Source: Syntrophomonadaceae bacterium (lineage in GTDB: Bacteria > Bacillota > Dethiobacteria > DTU022). Taken from it: DNA of 7,534 nt. Every line of letters begins with the position of its first letter. Within the stretch, counting starts at the first letter, position 1. The DNA is taken from assembly GCA_007119335.1 (NCBI GenBank), contig SKPU01000111.1, positions 1 to 7,534 on the forward strand, read 5' to 3'. A program made the translations under genes and the position numbers. Of this stretch, positions 6,347-7,534 are shown piece after piece. Under the pieces are notes generated by a model. That model was given only the letters and a program-made list of their open reading frames with translations, made no database searches and had not been told where the DNA came from.

Positions 6347-6720
6347 AGGAACATTTATTTGAATTTATGCCCGGACCATTTCAAGTCCAGACCTATTTCC
6401 GGTCTATAATGCGTTCTATTCATCAAGGAAAAGCTTAAGAGGATAATCGTAATGACTGCCCCACAACGATTCCAAATCTTTTCCTCAATGCAAACAAGAC
6501 ACTAGATATTGCATAGAGCTGTACAAAATACTTCCTATTCATTATTATTCGGGGGCTGTTCATTATCTCCTGCTTAATTTCAATTATGCACTACAATAAA
6601 CAACTTAGTTTTATAGTACAAGGCTTATCGGGTAAACCATTAAAAGTTAAAAAGGTCTAACCAAAGCCCCTTTCTCATTCCTTACTCCTGTTGAACAATT
6701 ATCTTCGCTGTTTATGAAGT
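6347..6720. other. AT-rich stretch without an intact gene
   Basis: No long reading frame exists on either strand. On the minus strand two tiny frames can be read: 12 codons at 6640-6678, preceded by a good GGAG site, and 42 codons at 6435-6563 with a site only 3 nt from its ATG. Neither resembles a known family. They may be leftovers of genes that once stood between the regulator and panB, or chance. The panB promoter and leader must lie in the part nearest 6347. Confidence 0.5.
6373..6405. promoter_or_regulatory. Tandem imperfect repeats upstream of panB, possible operator
   Basis: Two similar units, GACCATTTCAAGTCC (6374-6388) and GACCTATTTCCGGTCT (6390-6405), lie in tandem 45-77 nt before the panB start. 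Each is also a small inverted repeat (GGAC/GTCC and AGACC/GGTCT). On the minus strand a TATAGA-like -10 (6403-6408) overlaps the upstream end, with a poor TTTTCC -35 18 nt away. The arrangement suits a repressor site over a promoter start, but the promoter itself is weak evidence. Confidence 0.3.
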
Positions 6721-7164
6721 TCAGTTAATTTTTGCCTGCTGCCTGCAGTTAGCCGATCTAAAAAAAGCAGATAATTGATCACTGGATTGCTTTAAGCCCT
6801 CCCGGCTAAGCATGGTTTTCTTTTCATCCATTCATTATTTAGGTCCGCTTTTCCTCAACCCGGCAATTATTTCATTGCTGTGGTTATATACAGGTGCCGT
6901 GATACAAGTCGACCCTACCTACAGAAAGCTCTTCTTGATCAAGAGCATAACCTTTCTCGCGTCTAAAAGCCAGTTCATTCATCAGCTTTGCTAAACCGGT
7001 AATATTGTATTTGTGTGTTTTTCCATCGGTATATCAGCTCACACCTTTTCAAGTTAGTCTTCACTTAACTATGCTTCATCTTTCATGATGTTAATGATTT
7101 GAAGCGCCTTTTCCAAGGTTTGCACTGGATACTTTGTAACAGAATTAGATTCATTTGTTTTCAA
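6721..7164 (-). pseudogene. Decayed IclR-family transcriptional regulator
   Basis: Three reading pieces in order rebuild an IclR regulator. Piece A (7164-7039) begins with TTG 8 nt after a GAGG site and reads ...YPVQTLEKALQIINIMKDEA, the usual IclR start of the winged-helix domain. It then continues LSED, LEKV through stops at 7069, 7054 and 7039. The rest of the DNA-binding domain and about 130 residues are missing. Piece B (7033-6910) reads YTDGKTHKYNIT, then MNELAFRREKGYALDQEELSVG, typical of the effector domain (YT..TIT, RE.GYA.D.EE). Piece C, in another frame, reads STCITAPVYNHSNEIIAGL...SGP, the CIAAPV and NH..E segment. Removing one GTAG from a GTAGGTAG duplication (6915-6922) rejoins B and C exactly. 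In-frame stops follow at 6835, and a tail-like frame runs to 6721. It lies upstream of panB on the same strand, so it may once have controlled that block. It cannot make a working protein. Confidence 0.8.
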
Positions 7165-7351
7165 AAATTCATCCTCTTCAATTAAAAAATTTCTTCTATC
7201 TACCCGGCTGTTTCAGGCTGACTCAGCATTACTAGATCATACATTACAATATATGAAAGGCATGCCTATTATCATTGGATATTCTCTTAAACACAGCTGC
7301 ATTCAGAGCGCGCCTCGGTAGTTCTTATTGTGCCCCTGCAAAATTTTCGCT

Positions 7352-7531
7352 TTAAAAAGAAATAGTTGGTTGGACCCCATGATCGTACGTAAGTTGTCCC
7401 AAATATAGATCTTCATGATCGAGGCTCTGAATATATTGATCGCTGAAATAGGAAGCCTTGAAACAACGATCAGCCAATTTCTCCACATATTTAATAAAAA
7501 CCAGCTTTAATTCCTTTTCTTGCCTGGTCAT
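7352..7531 (-). pseudogene. Unrecognised 59-codon frame, probably a gene remnant
   Basis: An ATG at 7531, 3 nt from the window edge, opens a frame that reads MTRQEKELKL, later ADRCFKASYFSDQYIQSLDHEDLYLGQL, and stops at TAA 7352. The composition looks like a real soluble protein: mixed charged, helical and aromatic residues. Past the stop the same frame continues with protein-like sequence through a second stop (including LPRRALNAAVFKRISN) to a TAA at 7244, which suggests a longer gene broken by mutation. Whether the ATG is the true start cannot be judged because the upstream DNA is outside the window. I do not recognise the family. The decayed IclR gene follows on the same strand. Confidence 0.35.
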
Positions 7532-7534
7532 TAC

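Noticed and set aside
6435..6563. 42-codon minus-strand frame beginning MNSPRIIMNRKY
   Set aside because: The GGAG site is only 3 nt from the ATG and no family is recognised; kept only as a note on the intergenic stretch.
6812..6994. 60-codon plus-strand frame
   Set aside because: It is the antisense of the decayed IclR effector domain, where the minus strand gives recognisable IclR motifs.
7303..7488. 61-codon minus-strand frame
   Set aside because: It overlaps the 7352-7531 frame in another register, with no ribosome site and less protein-like composition.
1..7534. CRISPR array, insertion sequence or phage genes
   Set aside because: No regularly spaced repeats, transposase motifs, terminal inverted repeats with target duplication, or phage proteins are visible. 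The tRNA has no integrase or att-like duplication near it.

Overview
The window reads as chromosomal DNA of an anaerobic, low-to-mid-GC Gram-positive bacterium, most likely Clostridia or a related Bacillota lineage. The grounds are strong GGAGG-type ribosome binding sites, a TTG start, a tRNA-Arg with encoded CCA, U-tract hairpin terminators and the style of the proteins. This placement is inference; no taxonomic marker is present. Every supported gene lies on the minus strand, so transcription runs from high to low coordinates.

Reading in transcription order: positions about 7534-6347 hold no intact gene. They contain decayed coding sequence: an unrecognised 59-codon frame at the edge (7352-7531) and a clear wreck of an IclR-family regulator (about 7164-6721) with in-frame stops, a large internal deletion and a frameshift caused by a 4-bp tandem duplication. 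About 400 bp of AT-rich DNA follows, containing a pair of imperfect direct repeats close to panB. Then come three intact genes in a row: panB (ketopantoate hydroxymethyltransferase, TTG start), a TIM-barrel protein resembling the peptidase-U32 group, and a Glu/Leu/Phe/Val-dehydrogenase-family enzyme. A 172-bp gap carrying three stacked inverted repeats separates the last two. A GC-rich hairpin follows the dehydrogenase.

Next is a tRNA-Arg (anticodon TCG) with its own promoter candidate and a perfect 16-bp terminator hairpin. The last gene is a long membrane protein (858 aa) with a spermidine-synthase-like Rossmann domain inserted between two sets of membrane helices; a U-tract hairpin ends it at the window start.

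How the genes may work together (inference): PanB uses 2-oxoisovalerate, the keto acid of valine. The dehydrogenase belongs to a family that interconverts amino acids and keto acids, and one of the residues that reads the glutamate side chain is altered. The cluster could therefore link valine (or another amino acid) to ketopantoate chemistry, with the TIM-barrel protein in an unknown role and the lost IclR protein as the former local regulator. No panC or panD is present, so this is not a standard pantothenate operon.
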